Source: Adiantum capillus-veneris
Lineage: Eukaryota; Streptophyta; Polypodiopsida; Polypodiales; Pteridaceae
Length of the DNA stretch: 64,000 nt
Direction: 5' to 3'
Assembly: GCA_014529385.2 (NCBI GenBank)
Contig: CM043970.1
Coordinates: forward strand, 63,105,496-63,169,495
Shown in pieces: positions 46,538 through 57,726 of the stretch. Under the pieces are notes generated by a model. That model saw only the letters and a program-made list of their open reading frames with translations, did no database searches and was not told the DNA's origin. Within the stretch, counting starts at the first letter, position 1. Every line of letters starts with the position of its first letter. Both the position numbers and the translations under genes were made by a program.

Positions 46538-47456
46538 TGTGAGACGGGTGTCTAACCTTACTCCTATTTTATTGCACACATAGCGAGAACCACGAATATA
46601 ATTGTCAATCCATGGGATGAAGTTGACTCGACTAGTGCATAGAGGCTACAAGAGGTTGTAAATCTCTTGGAAAACAACAAACAACTCGCATCTAACTCAA
46701 GCTACACTCAAATGACAGAAATCACCAAAAGCTAATCGCTCATCGGCAAACAAAACACAATCGTTATAGCATCAAACGACATCCAAACGTTATGAAACTT
46801 CTAGGAAATGTTTATAAGACCTAAGCACACATGCTTATGGTCTCAAATCTCACTTTAGGTCAAGTGAAAAAATCACGATTATTAACAGAGTGAGTTTTTG
46901 ACGTAGTCGTTTTCGACCCAGAATGCATCTAAATGCTTAGCAATGATGCCCCAATACCCCGCCTATACTTAATTTATGATTTTGAAGCTTAAATTCCTAC
47001 TTATGATGAAATTAGGCCAGGGGGCCGCGGGTCGATGACGCCAAAAGCTACAAACGATTACCATGAAATGCTTACGTCAATGCGTAGAGCTCTTATCCGC
47101 GGTTGCAATGCAACAGGCGACACTGCAATGTGACAACTGGGAAGGGAGTAGGAAGCATGAAAAGGAGAGAAGTGAGCACCGTTAGCTCACGTTTTGTTTT
47201 ATTATCCAAAAACTTATAAAATACTTACAAAAATTGGCTTTTATACCTTAGCCAAGCTTTTTGTGGTCAAAACTAGTAATCTGGGAACTCTAACTAAAGA
47301 CATGTTGATACAATCTGGAAACTTGTAGCCCCGGCTCATCAATTACACTGTTTATCTGGAAAGCAGGAGTTACAAAATTCCCGATTCATAAAAATAATAA
47401 GTGTTTTTACAATAAGAGCTCCAAAAAATGTTATTTGAGTTAGCTTGCTGCTAACA
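46538..47456 (-). mobile_element. E2 5' LTR
   Basis: TGTGAGACGG to GCTGCTAACA on the plus strand, followed by CTATG (47457-47461). Half-site of the E2 palindrome at 46871-46886, 333 bp from the low edge, the same offset as in the other two E2 LTRs. Confidence 0.93.
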
Positions 47457-47461
47457 CTATG

Positions 47462-47944
47462 TTGTGTAAGATGTGGGTACTAAACGGATTATTTAATGGT
47501 TCCTGTTGTAAAGGCTCCATATATACTACATCATCAAAACAAGAGAGTATGAAGATGTCGTGCTCTTTTCTTGATTGTAGGTTGTGGGACTACCATTGTC
47601 GTGATTGTGGGTTGTGGAGTACCATTTTTGTGATTTCCATTGTTTGTAGTTTTACTGGTATCCACTTGTACTTGGTAGTTGTGGTTGGTGGAGACTTTTG
47701 AGTTGGTTGTTTAGTCAAATATTTCGGTCTCTATTGCCAAGTGGTATTTTTTGGTTGGGTTGTTTTCTCTTTGGAATTCATTGATACTTGGGTGTGCTTG
47801 CTTTAGGTTTTTGCTATTTTTGTGGTTTCCATTGCCAAGTATAGCTACATCAAGGTATTCAATATTGTGATACATGATGTTGTCTCTTTTCTTTGGTTGA
47901 CATTTGTGGAGTGCTTGGCATGGGTATCCATATTTGCTTAGGTT
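47462..47944 (-). pseudogene. Right part of E3: W-I-P repeat tail
   Basis: Minus-strand frames show EKPKQIWIPMPSTPQ (near 47930) and KYKWIPVKLQ (near 47660) in Gln/Asn/Thr/Pro-rich sequence, like the tail after PR2 in E1. This is the DNA that E2 inserted into; its continuation is on the other side of E2 (below 4680 and 25967). Broken by the next insertion at about 47945. Confidence 0.6.
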
Positions 47945-49521
47945 TTTCATAAAATCTAATATCTACCTAGCCCAAATTATTTTTTCATATTGAAATGATC
48001 ATTTAAGGTGGTAAAATGAATGGGAACATTAGAATATAGATATGTGCTTTTAGACCTATCTCAGCACGCGACCAAAGGGAGCGAACACTACATCTCATTG
48101 AGGGTCCAAAAAGGAGATGGTCTACCAAGACAAATGAGCAGATAATGGGGCTTAAAATACCTTAGGTTTAGCTTCATTAAAGACCTCCAAATTTTAGTAC
48201 TAAAAGTCCTTAGAACTAGGGTCTTTAGGTACCTTAGACTTTAGGAAAGCTAGGCATGTCCTTGAGGTGCATGAGGTTCTTGATCTGACTAAGGTGATTA
48301 AGGTGAATGAGGTTCTTGAGCTGACTAAGGTGCTTGAGGTGCTTAATGACTAAGGTTCTTGAGGTACTTGAGGTGATAATGACCAAGATTATTGAGATTA
48401 TTGAGATTCTTGAGGTTCTTTTGATGACCAAGGTGCTTGAGGTGTTCAAGTCAAACATGAGCTTTACATTGGAGGGGGTGAGCCCTAAAGGTAGGGGATG
48501 AGAGAGCACACACTCACACACACTCAAGGCATGACCACTAGACACAAGAGGCATAAAGGACACATGTCAAGCCCCTAGCCATGTTTCCCTCATAGTGTGT
48601 CTGAATCCTATTGGATGGCCTTTAAGGAGGTCCAATGAGAATTTAGATCCAATTAAATAATTAATTAAGCTCTCTCTCTCAAAGAGGAAAAGAGGGACAC
48701 TTGTCCAAATGTTAACTCTATTTCTAGTTATGACCAAAGCCTATGATTGGCTAGGGCTTGTCATGGGCCAATGGGGTGCAAGCTAGTGCTAGGAAAGAGG
48801 GGGTTGAACAAGGCAAGGTAAATCTCTCACTTTTAGGCATACTCTCCCACACACTCACAAATTATATCATGTGTTGAGCAATAATTTTATCTCCTGCTCC
48901 AATCTTGAGAAGTAGAGAGCCTACACCAACACCTCTTGGCTATGGAATGCAAATCCAGCCAAGAGCTAAGCTTCAAAGCAATGCTTATCATCTTCTTCAT
49001 CTCCATTATTATGCTATGCTATGATCTAAGAGTAATGATACATGAGGAGACTACTTCTTTCTCGTAAGGCTACATCTTCTTCTATTTCCTTCCCTCACTC
49101 TCTGATAGCTCTCTCCATCTTTGAAGGTGTTTGAGGTCTTGGGATTGAGGTCGTGGAAAAGTTCATCTTATTTCAAGTTAATTACAGGAATAATATTGGT
49201 TTATGAAGCTTACCATCTTCATAGCATCAACAAGGTCTCAAGGAACACAAAGAATGTATTGTACCGAGTCTTTCTTTATGGGAGAATCTATAATACAAAA
49301 GCCTTTTAAGTGAGGGGACCGAATCCAAGTAAATTTGATTCTTAATTGTTGTCAATTTCTCTAATTCTCTCTCTTTTTTGCGAGTATTGTTCATGCCAAG
49401 GTAACTAGGTATAATGTTTATTTTTCTACCTTCAATCAAGTACTCCCCTATGTTCATTAAATGCTCACTATTGTCACTTTAATTCCGCTACAATCAATGT
49501 TATTAGCTATATTTCGTTACA
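47945..49521 (+). mobile_element. E5 LTR 1
   Basis: Ends CGTTACA directly before the primer site. Homologous, in reverse complement, to 50903-52377 across its length (for example the GTAGGGGATGAGAG and AATCCTATTGGATGGCC regions). Contains a degenerate AAGGTGCTTGAGGTGCTT minisatellite at 48250-48450, longer than in LTR 2. Confidence 0.85.
48250..48450. repeat. Minisatellite in E5 LTR 1
   Basis: Imperfect tandem words of TTCTTGAGGTG(A)CTTAAGGTG type. LTR 2 has only a few copies (52015-52070), so the array expanded or contracted after insertion. Confidence 0.8.
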
Positions 49522-49522
49522 T

Positions 49523-49534
49523 TGGTATTAGAGC
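49523..49534 (+). other. E5 primer binding site (initiator Met)
   Basis: TGGTATTAGAGC, one base after LTR 1; the plant initiator-Met complement with one change. Confidence 0.88.
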
Positions 49535-49899
49535 TATTGGTTTCTCTTTTCTTGCTTAAGAAGAGAGGTCCTTAAGTTTTCCATGAAAGGTTGGAGTTGC
49601 TCATTGCAAGAGGGTAAGTGGGACAAAGACTTTTTATCCTGGTTTGAATGAACAAAGTTTGAGGTACACTGTTGGGAACTATAGACTAAATAATGGAGTC
49701 TTTTGGGGCTTGCCTTTGGCTTAACCATTATTGAGCTACTAGAAATCTCAATAGGAACTATATCAACCGAGCATTGATAGACCCTCTCCATTACTCTTTG
49801 CAATTAGCAGTCTCTAAACCATGGGTGTGGCTGCTTGAATGCTAATTTTCAAAAGTTAAGAAGAGTAGCAACTAAAGTTTTGAGGTTGCCAAAGAACAA

Positions 49900-50880
49900 A
49901 GTAGCATATGCATAAATTTAGTTAGCATGGATGATAATAATAAAGAGAGTAGAATGAATATTTATGACTTTGCTTTTGCACATGAACGTGCTACTAATGA
50001 TGCCCCCGTGTTTGTGAATTATCTTTTCACTAGGTTGCAACAAGCCATGGGAAACCCCGCTTGACAAGCTGAAGTTGCCCAAAAACTTCGCACCCATGGG
50101 ATTCTCCAAACTCCCCAAGAAGAGAGAGAGCTTAGGAGGCCTCTTGTTGAGACTCCCAAACAAAGACTTTCCAGTGAGAGAAGATGAAAGAGAAAGAAGT
50201 GTATCTCCAATTGAAGTGAATCTCCAATTCCTTCCAAGAGTAAAATGTCATCATATGGTCCTTCCCCTCGTATTCCGAGAAGGAAGAGAGGAATCAAAAG
50301 AAGAAAAGGGAGAGAAAGAGGTCACCTTCTTCTCCATCTTCATCATCTTTCTCCTCTTCCGATGAATGCAGTGGCTTATCCCCTAATGAGTTCAAGAGGA
50401 GGGGACATCAAAGGTCCTCTGCTGCTTGGAAAAGGTCCTACAAGATTAAGAAGTTTAAAGAGGGAGGAAACAACATCTCTTTTTTCACCTATGATGGCAC
50501 TCTTGGCACCATGGAAAAAGTTTTGGCCTTTACCCAACAATTCAATCTGGCCTTTGGTGATGAGGTATTCACGAGTCCTCTAAGTTACAACATATAGCTA
50601 TGCATTTTCAAACATCTGTCCGACAATGGTGGGCTAGTCTACGAGGTAATGGCAAAGCTCCAAAGACATGGAAAACTCTAAGAGTTTCCATAATGAAACA
50701 GTTTCTTGCAAGCGATGCGAAAGACAAATTTTTTAGCAAATGGTAAAGCTTGAAGCTATCTCCCAACAAGTCTATTCACAAGTATGTGTACAAGTTTTGG
50801 GATTTACATCTTAAAGATATGGTCTACCAAAAGATAGACTTTGGAGAACAAAACACAGTTTTGTGTTGGGCTACTTGAAG
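49900..50880 (+). pseudogene. gag: E5 gag fragment
   Basis: Plus-strand frames, broken by stops, show a retrotransposon gag domain near 50480-50840: FFTYDGTLGTMEKVLAF, MHFQTSVRQWWASLRG, KTWKTLRVSIMKQFL. An Arg/Ser-rich stretch (50230-50400) precedes it. The fragment is cut off at 50890 by the inverted LTR. Confidence 0.75.
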
Positions 50881-50902
50881 ACAAGGCCGAGTATGATACC
50901 AA

Positions 50903-51745
50903 TGTAACGGAATATGGCTAATAACATTGATTGTAGCGGAATTAAAGTGACAATAGTCAGCATTTCCTTAGGAGAATTCTTAATAAACATAGGGAGAGTA
51001 CTGGATTAAAGGTAGAAAAATAAACATTATACCTAGTTAGCTTGGCATGAACAAATGTAAAAGAGAGAGAGAATTAGAGAAATTGACAACAATAGAGAAC
51101 CGGGTTTACATGGAGTCGGTCCCCCTCCAAAAGTCTTTTGTATTATAGATTCTCCCATAAAGAAAGACTTGGCACAATAAATTCTTTGTGTTCCTTGAGA
51201 TCTTGTTGATGCTATGAATATGGTAAGCTTAATGCACCAATATTATGCCCATAATTAACTTGCAATAACATGAAATTGTCCCCGGACTCAATCCCAAGAC
51301 CTCAAACACCTTCAAAGGTGGAGCTCTTGGTGGGAGTGAGGCAAGGGAAGAGAAGACGATGTATTCTTGTGAGAAAAAATTAGTCTCCTCACATATCATT
51401 ACTCTTAGAGCATATCATAGCATAGTAATGGAGATGAAGAAGATGATAAGCATTGCTTTGAAGATTGACTCTGTATCTAAATTCCATAGCCAAGGGTGTT
51501 GGTGTAGGCTCTCTACTTCTCAATCTTGGAGAAGGAGATGAACTTCTTTCTCAACACATGAGAGAATGTGTGAGCGTGTGTAGAGATTATGCCAAGAGTG
51601 AGAGTGCCCCTTTGCCTTGGTCGACCCCTCTCTCTCCTTACTCTAGCTTGCACCCCATTGCTCCATGCCAGGGCCTAGCCAATCATAGGCTTTGGTCATA
51701 ACTAGAAATAAAGGTAGCATTTGGACAAGTGTCCCTCTTTACCCC

Positions 51746-51825
<80 letters not shown>

Positions 51826-52377
51826 TAATTAATTATTTAATTGAATCTAAATTCTTGTTGGGCCTTCCTAAAGGCCATCCAATAGGATTCAGGCACACTA
51901 TGAGGGCAACAAAGCTAGGAGCTTGACATGTGTCATTTATGTGTGTGTGAGTGTGTTCTCTCATCCCCTACCTTAAGGTCTTGCCCCCTCCTATGTAGGG
52001 ATCATGTTTTACTTGAACACCTCAAGCACCTTGGTCATCAAGCACCTTATCTCAAGCACGGGTGAGGCTTGCCTAAGGTCTAAAGTACCAAAAGTTCCTA
52101 GGTCTAAGGACTTTTACTACTAACCTTTAGAGGTTATTGATGAATTTAACCCTAAGGTCTTTTAAGGTCCATTATCTGCTCATTGCTCTTTGGTAGACCA
52201 TCTCCTTTTTGGACCTTCAATGAGATGTAACCTTCTCTCACTTTGGTCCCGTGGTGAGACAGGTTTAAAAACACATATCCATATTCTAACTCTTGTTCAC
52301 ATTCATTTTCCCACTTTAAATGATCAATTCAATACGAGAAAATCATTTTGGATAGGTAGATATTAGATTTAATGACA
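50903..52377 (-). mobile_element. E5 LTR 2, inverted
   Basis: On the minus strand TGTCATTAAATC...CGTTACA followed by TTGGTATCA, a truncated primer site (50894-50902). So this is another 5'-type LTR end pointing into the same 1.4-kb centre. Confidence 0.85.
51749..51823. repeat. (GA)n microsatellite in E5 LTR 2
   Basis: About 37 AG repeats; the same site in LTR 1 (48670-48682) has only a short CT run, so the expansion is specific to this copy. Confidence 0.95.
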
Positions 52378-52700
52378 TTATAATGGTACATCTTTCATCT
52401 TCATGTATGAAGAGTACTTTATAGAATTGGCTCAAGCTCTAGTGTCCACAAATGCTCGCTTTGTCCATCCATTTGGAAGTTGTATTCTAATGTGTACATC
52501 CATACATCCAAGTCAATTTTTCTTTTCAGTGTCCCCTGCATGCAGTCCTAGATCGGCTCCCCAATGAGCAATGGATTTTCCATTCACAGGTAGAGAGAGA
52601 GGGGCATTACATATGTAGATGGAATGTCTTTAGATTATACTCTCTTGATCATGTAACCTTTTGGTTTTTGCTAAGGTTCCTATTGCATGTTTGAAATTAG
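52378..52700. other. Unassigned spacer
   Basis: No gene, repeat or boundary recognised. Confidence 0.5.
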
Positions 52701-55700
52701 ATGGAGAGCTCCCCCAAGGTGGGGATCCCATTTCAGGAGAAATTATGTGTAATTGTGGAAGATTTCACTGCTGCTTATGGCCTCTCCATGACTAGTTCGG
52801 ATCCCAAATTGGTGAGGTGGGAGCAGCTCAATGATGTGGAATGGTTCAGTGCATTCAAGAAGATGAAGGATCCTAGCCAGTACCGCATTAAATGCAGCTT
52901 CATACTTAGTGACATGTATGAGCAGGTGATGCAGTTACACCATAAGGTCTACCAGAAGGGTCCAACAAACATGGAGATCAGCTCTACATTTGCAAAGGGA
53001 TTTTTCAAAGAATTCAGCCCTATGTTGATTGCAAGTGGTACAGTCATGAAGTTAAATTGGGCTAAGTTTGCTCTGTAGTATTTGTAGGATCTTTGTGAGA
53101 AGGGGTACATTGAAGGCCATGTCAACAAGTGGAGGATGCATAATTCCCAGCATCAAGTTCCAAAACATGAGGATGAATCAGCTCAAATGTAAGAGGAAAA
53201 CTCGGCCCAAGTAGGTATGAGCAATAGGTCAACTTCCAAGGGCACACCATTGTCTTGTCATGGCACTCAGCAGGAGGCGAAAAGCCTTTCATTTTTTGAC
53301 TTGGAGGATTTGCAACGCATCACAAAAATTGTCCATCTGAGAACACAATTGCAGAATGATAAAGAGGATCTCAAAAATGCACTTTTTATAGACTGAGGTG
53401 GAGGTCAAGGAATCCAAAGTGCATGCTATTGAAAGTCTACTGTACTTGCTGGTGCATGTGCAATCAACACTCTTTTTTTCCCACTGCACTATGTAATTTA
53501 ACTATTGCTAGCTTTACAATGGATAGAGGGGTGCGTGACAATGTTGGGAAGGACCAATGTATTGGTTGTGGTATGCCGCTTGAAGCACAGGAAATCCTTG
53601 CAATGGTCAAGCTGCCCTCTGAACATAGCTACCACTTGCTTTGATTTGTGGTTGTTTTCTCCCTTCGGATTGAATGTAGGGCCACCTGCCAGTAGAGGAT
53701 ACCAGCAGAGCAGAGTGGTTGTGCAAGACTGTAGGGGAGGACATCCAATCCCACCAGACATTGGTAAGATAACCATGAATGCCATGTATGCTAATCAGCA
53801 TCTTCAAAATGCTAACCAACATAGTGATTTGGTTAACTAAAACATATGGTGTGCTAACTATCATATTGGGTATGCTAGCTAGCATACATAGAATTATAAT
53901 AAGCATTCTGAGCATAGTAGTAGTATGTTACATAGCATCCTCGGTATTCTAGTTAGCATATTGAACATTCTAACTAGCATATTTGGTGTAACAACTAAGC
54001 ATGATTGGAGGTATACATGGTATGATAACTATCATACTAAGTATGATAACTATCATACTAAGTATGCTAACTAACATACTAGGTATGCTAACTAACATAT
54101 TGGGTATGCTAACTAGTATATTGGGTATGCTAACTAGCATACATTAAACTATCATTAGTATCCAAAGCATAGTAGTAGTATGCTAAATAGCATACTGGGT
54201 ATGCTAGTTAGCATATTGAACATAATAACTAGCATATTTGGTGTGCCAACTAAGCATGATAACTAGCACACATGAAATTATAATTAGCATTTTGAGCATA
54301 GAAGTAGAATGCTACAGAGCATACTGGGTATGCTAGTTAGCATATTGAACATACTAACTAGCATACTTGGTGTGCCAGCTAAGCATGCATGCACGTATGC
54401 AAGGTATGATAACTAGCATACTTGATATGCTTACTAGCATGCCGACAAGCATATTGGGTATGCTAACTAACATACTGCATATGACAACTAGCATACAAGA
54501 TATGCTAACTAGCATACATGGAATCATAATAAGCATCCTGAGAATAGTATAAGTATGCTACATAGCATACAAGATATTCTATTAAGCATATTGAAAATAT
54601 TAACTACCATATTTGATGCGTAAACTAAGCATTCTTGGGGTTATACAAGGCATGCTAGTAGCTAGCATGCTTGGTATGCTAACTAGCATGCTAACTAACA
54701 TACTAGATATGCTAGCTAGCATATTGGATATGCTAACTAACATATTGGGTATGCTAACTACCATACATGGAATTATAATTAGCATCTTGAGAATAGTAGA
54801 AGTATGCTACATAACATACAGGGTATGTTAGTTAGCATATTGAACATACCAACTACATATTTGGTGTGCCAACTAAGCATTCTTGGAGGTATATAGGGCA
54901 TGTTAACTAGCATACTAGATATGCTAACTAGCATACTTGGTATGCTAACTAGCATGCTTACTATCATGCTAGGTATGCTAAGTAGCATGCTAACTGAGAT
55001 ATTGGGTATGCTTACTAGCATGTATGGAATTATAATAAACATCATGAGCATAGTAGTAGTATGCTACCTAGAATACATGGTAAGCTAGTTAGCATATTTA
55101 ACATACTTACTAGCATATTTGTCATGACAAATAAGCATGCTTGGAGGTATATCGGGTATGCTAACAACGATATTGGGTATGTTAACTAGCATGCAAACTA
55201 GCATACTAGATATGCTACTTAACATACAAGGCATATTGGGTTTTGTAACTAGCATATTGGGTATGCTAACTAACATATTGAGCACAGTAGTAGTATGCTA
55301 CATATTTGTTGTGCCAACTAAGCATGCTTGCAGTTATACAGGGTATGCTAACTAGCATACTAGGTGTACTAACTAGCATACATTGAATTATAGTTAGCAT
55401 TCACATCATATTGGGTATGATAGTTAGCATATTTTTCATACTTTCTAACATATTTGGTTTGCCAACTTAGCATGCTTGCAGATATATTGTGTATGCTAAC
55501 TAGCATATTAGGTATGTTAAGTATCATATTGAGTATGTTAGCTAGCACACTTGCAATACTTACGAGGATGCCATGTATGCTAATTAGCATGCTCAAGAAG
55601 CATACTTGATATACTAACTAGCAAAATTGGTATGCTAACTAGCATACTAGTTTTGGGATTGAAGTCACTATATAAATACTTACCATACATAGTACTGAAA

Positions 55701-56403
55701 ATCACTAGTATGTTTACTAGGGTCAAGCATCTTCAGTGCTAATAATTCTCAGTAGCATACTCTCTAGGCTAGCTAGCATGTAAAGGTCTTATATTCTTTG
55801 AAATAATTTTTTTTCTTGCCATTTAAGCAACTTTTAGAATTTTGGGTGATCTCAGAGGTTTTAATAAAAAATACCTTTTTTTAAAGGTCTGTCAAAGCCT
55901 TTCGGTGATGTGGGCCATGCGCGTGATGAGAAACTTGGCAAAGAAAAGATTGAACAAGGAAAGCCCTCTGTTGAGGAGATGGATGTGAAGGATAGCATGA
56001 ATGAAGCAGTGGATGTTGTAGCGCAGCATATAGAGAATCTCGATGGTGCCATAGACAATCAACCATCGGAGAAGGATGATGACTTTGTCATGGTTTGTTG
56101 TCGGGATGCTAAGCCTACTGTAGCTCAAACAGTGAGCAGCTCAGAGAAAACAATGGGTAGTGCTTTAGAGGAAATAGTGAGGATTGATAGCCCAAGAAAT
56201 GTGTAGGATGTTGGCGACAATAGCCTTCTAGGAAATTTTTTGAAAATTGCAAATTCGAAGAGGAAAGATGGCATTGAAGCGGTATTAGGAGAGGCTGTAA
56301 TGGACAGTTTTGATGCCCCTAAGAGGATTCTGGAGTACATAACGCAAAGTACCAAAGGTGAAAAGAAAGCCCCCCACTCACGAGCTTGTAAGAAACTTTG
56401 TTG
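52701..56403 (+). pseudogene. Unknown gene-like region split by an intronic minisatellite
   Basis: Plus-strand coding-like pieces: an ATG-started 125-codon frame (52701-53078) with no family I recognise, a charged helical stretch (53280-53440), QCIGCGMPLEAQ (near 53560), a possible exon 53683-53763 with an AG before it and G/GTAAGA after it, and a downstream piece from about 55884 (TTTTTAAAG acceptor) to 56403 with acidic helical sequence. Joining the last two keeps the frame. Stops near 53076, 53085 and 53190, and at 56204, argue for decay or for a wrong exon model. It could be a host gene, a transposon-captured gene or a DNA transposon relic. Confidence 0.35.
53780..55790. repeat. Minisatellite, about 21-bp units with about 250-bp higher-order repeat (array B)
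   Basis: About 2 kb of TATGCTAACTAGCATAC(TGGG) units. The marker phrase AACTAAGCATG recurs near 53995, 54250, 54628, 54875, 55133 and 55320, mostly 250-258 bp apart, showing a higher-order unit. ATGCTAACTAGCAT is itself an imperfect palindrome. Long Met-Leu-x-Ser-Ile open frames on both strands are by-products. Confidence 0.93.
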
Positions 56404-57240
56404 AACCAGATCTGGCCTACCCAAATCTGTAATACTAGCAAGCTAGCGTGCCCATATTTAAGATCCCCAATTTTTGGGTCTCTTTTAAAAATAAGAAAAA
56501 TAGATTTCAATATATATTTTGTTAAATTTTAATTTAAGATGCTTGATTGACAGTACTGTAAGGTTGTTAAGTAAAAAGCAAGGCCGTTTGCATGTTCCAG
56601 TAGGTCAAATGGGCATTTGGTTCAATTTTGGGTGCTTTTTTACAAAAAGCAAGGTCGGATCCTTAATCTGCGTGTTGCGGGGAAGCTATGGTTCAATTTT
56701 GTAAAAATCTGCTTTTCTAGTGCTTTTCACGCTATTCTTATCTTTTTATGATTTTTAGTGCTTTTTAGTGAAAAACGAGTCTGCTTTCTTATTCCAATGG
56801 ACAAGGGGAACCCGTGGTTCAATTTTAGATTTTTTTGCTTTTTTTTGTTTTTTTCTCTATTTTTAGCTTTTTGTGCTTTTCGATGTTTTTGAAAAGCAAT
56901 ATGCTTTTTAGGATGATCTAAACATAAAAATGTTAGTTTTAGTCTTCGTCGGATTTAAAAATGACCACCCGAAGCAAAAACGAGACAAAACAGGATTTTT
57001 ATGAAAATTATATTTATAAAAAGTGGTATCGTAAATACTTCTGGGAGTACGAAAAATTCATAATTATGTCAGGACATCATGGTGCGGCATAGTCTAATCA
57101 CGGTTTCATAAGCTGGCTGGATATTGTTCAATTGGTCAGTTTTATTGTAGAAATTGAATGGTAAGTGGGAGAGTTGACCACCAAAAGCAAAGGCATATTT
57201 TTTAGAAAAGTTACAAAAAGCATGGAGCTATTCCTAGCTG
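56404..57240. other. T-rich low-complexity spacer
   Basis: Repeats of words like AAAAAGCAAGGTCG, GGTTCAATTTT and GTGCTTTTTAGTG; no gene or element boundary recognised. The true start of the E4 LTR may lie here. Confidence 0.5.
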
Positions 57241-57293
57241 AGAAGGGGGCACTAGTAGGCTGGCTTGGGTCTCACTCCAGCCTTATGTAGTGC

Positions 57294-57304
57294 CTATAAA
57301 ATCA
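57294..57304 (+). promoter_or_regulatory. E4 LTR TATA box
   Basis: TATAAAATCAC in a GC-richer context, upstream of a CT-rich leader; a typical plant core promoter. Confidence 0.55.
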
Positions 57305-57638
57305 CCTGCAAGCCTCGGTTTTCAGGGACGTCTATTGCATCTACTACCACAAGGCTATGCTTATCTATTTTACGGAGCGATGCAAGCTCTTCATCACCAT
57401 CTCCATAAGCTCTTCTCTCTTGTACACGGGAAGAAGAAGAGGAAGAAGGATATTCTCTCTCTACTTGCTTACTATCTCCTCTCTCGCTTCACGGTGTACG
57501 CGCTCTCAGAAAGCTCTCATGGTGAAAACCTCTACGTAGATCTCATCACAACTCTCTTGCGGCAAAGCAAGAAGCCTTTCGAAAACAACCCCTAATGATT
57601 CTACAGCATGGTGAGAAGCTCTAAACTCCATAGACATC

Positions 57639-57642
<4 letters not shown>

Positions 57643-57722
<80 letters not shown>
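57643..57722. repeat. Compound (CT)n(TA)n microsatellite
   Basis: CT run 57643-57688 followed directly by TA run 57689-57722. Confidence 0.95.

Positions 57723-57726
<4 letters not shown>

Larger units (their letters stand above)
25973..47456 (-). mobile_element. E2, giant Ty3/gypsy LTR retrotransposon with nested insertions
   Basis: Complete on the minus strand: both LTRs, primer site (46518-46535), polypurine tract (26871-26884) and matching CTATG target duplications (25968-25972 and 47457-47461). It spans 21.5 kb, or about 17.9 kb without the solo LTR (27388-28314) and a 2.7-kb insertion (37669-40339). Gene order equals E1, including tandem HHCC domains, PR2 and ORF-X, but proteins are diverged and the LTRs unrelated by eye. 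More frame breaks than E1. Its LTRs differ by about 8 in the first 100 bases. Confidence 0.92.
47945..52377. mobile_element. E5, retroelement remnant with LTRs in inverted orientation
   Basis: LTR 1 (47945-49521, plus) and LTR 2 (50903-52377, minus) are homologous but face each other, with 1.4 kb between them. Each has a Met-type primer site on its inner side. The flanking 5-mers (AGGTT and TTATA) do not match. Only one gag fragment is present and no pol. Confidence 0.85.

Noticed and set aside
54354-55051. Repetitive Met-Leu-Val-Ser-Ile proteins on both strands
   Set aside because: Translations of a 21-bp minisatellite; the unit length is divisible by three, so open frames appear automatically.
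53780-55790. CRISPR-like array
   Set aside because: No unique spacers; units are contiguous tandem repeats in a eukaryotic retroelement-rich context.
57290-57595. 101-codon frame next to a TATA box
   Set aside because: Begins only a few bases from the TATA box, inside the presumed E4 LTR; too close to be a normal coding start and no domain.
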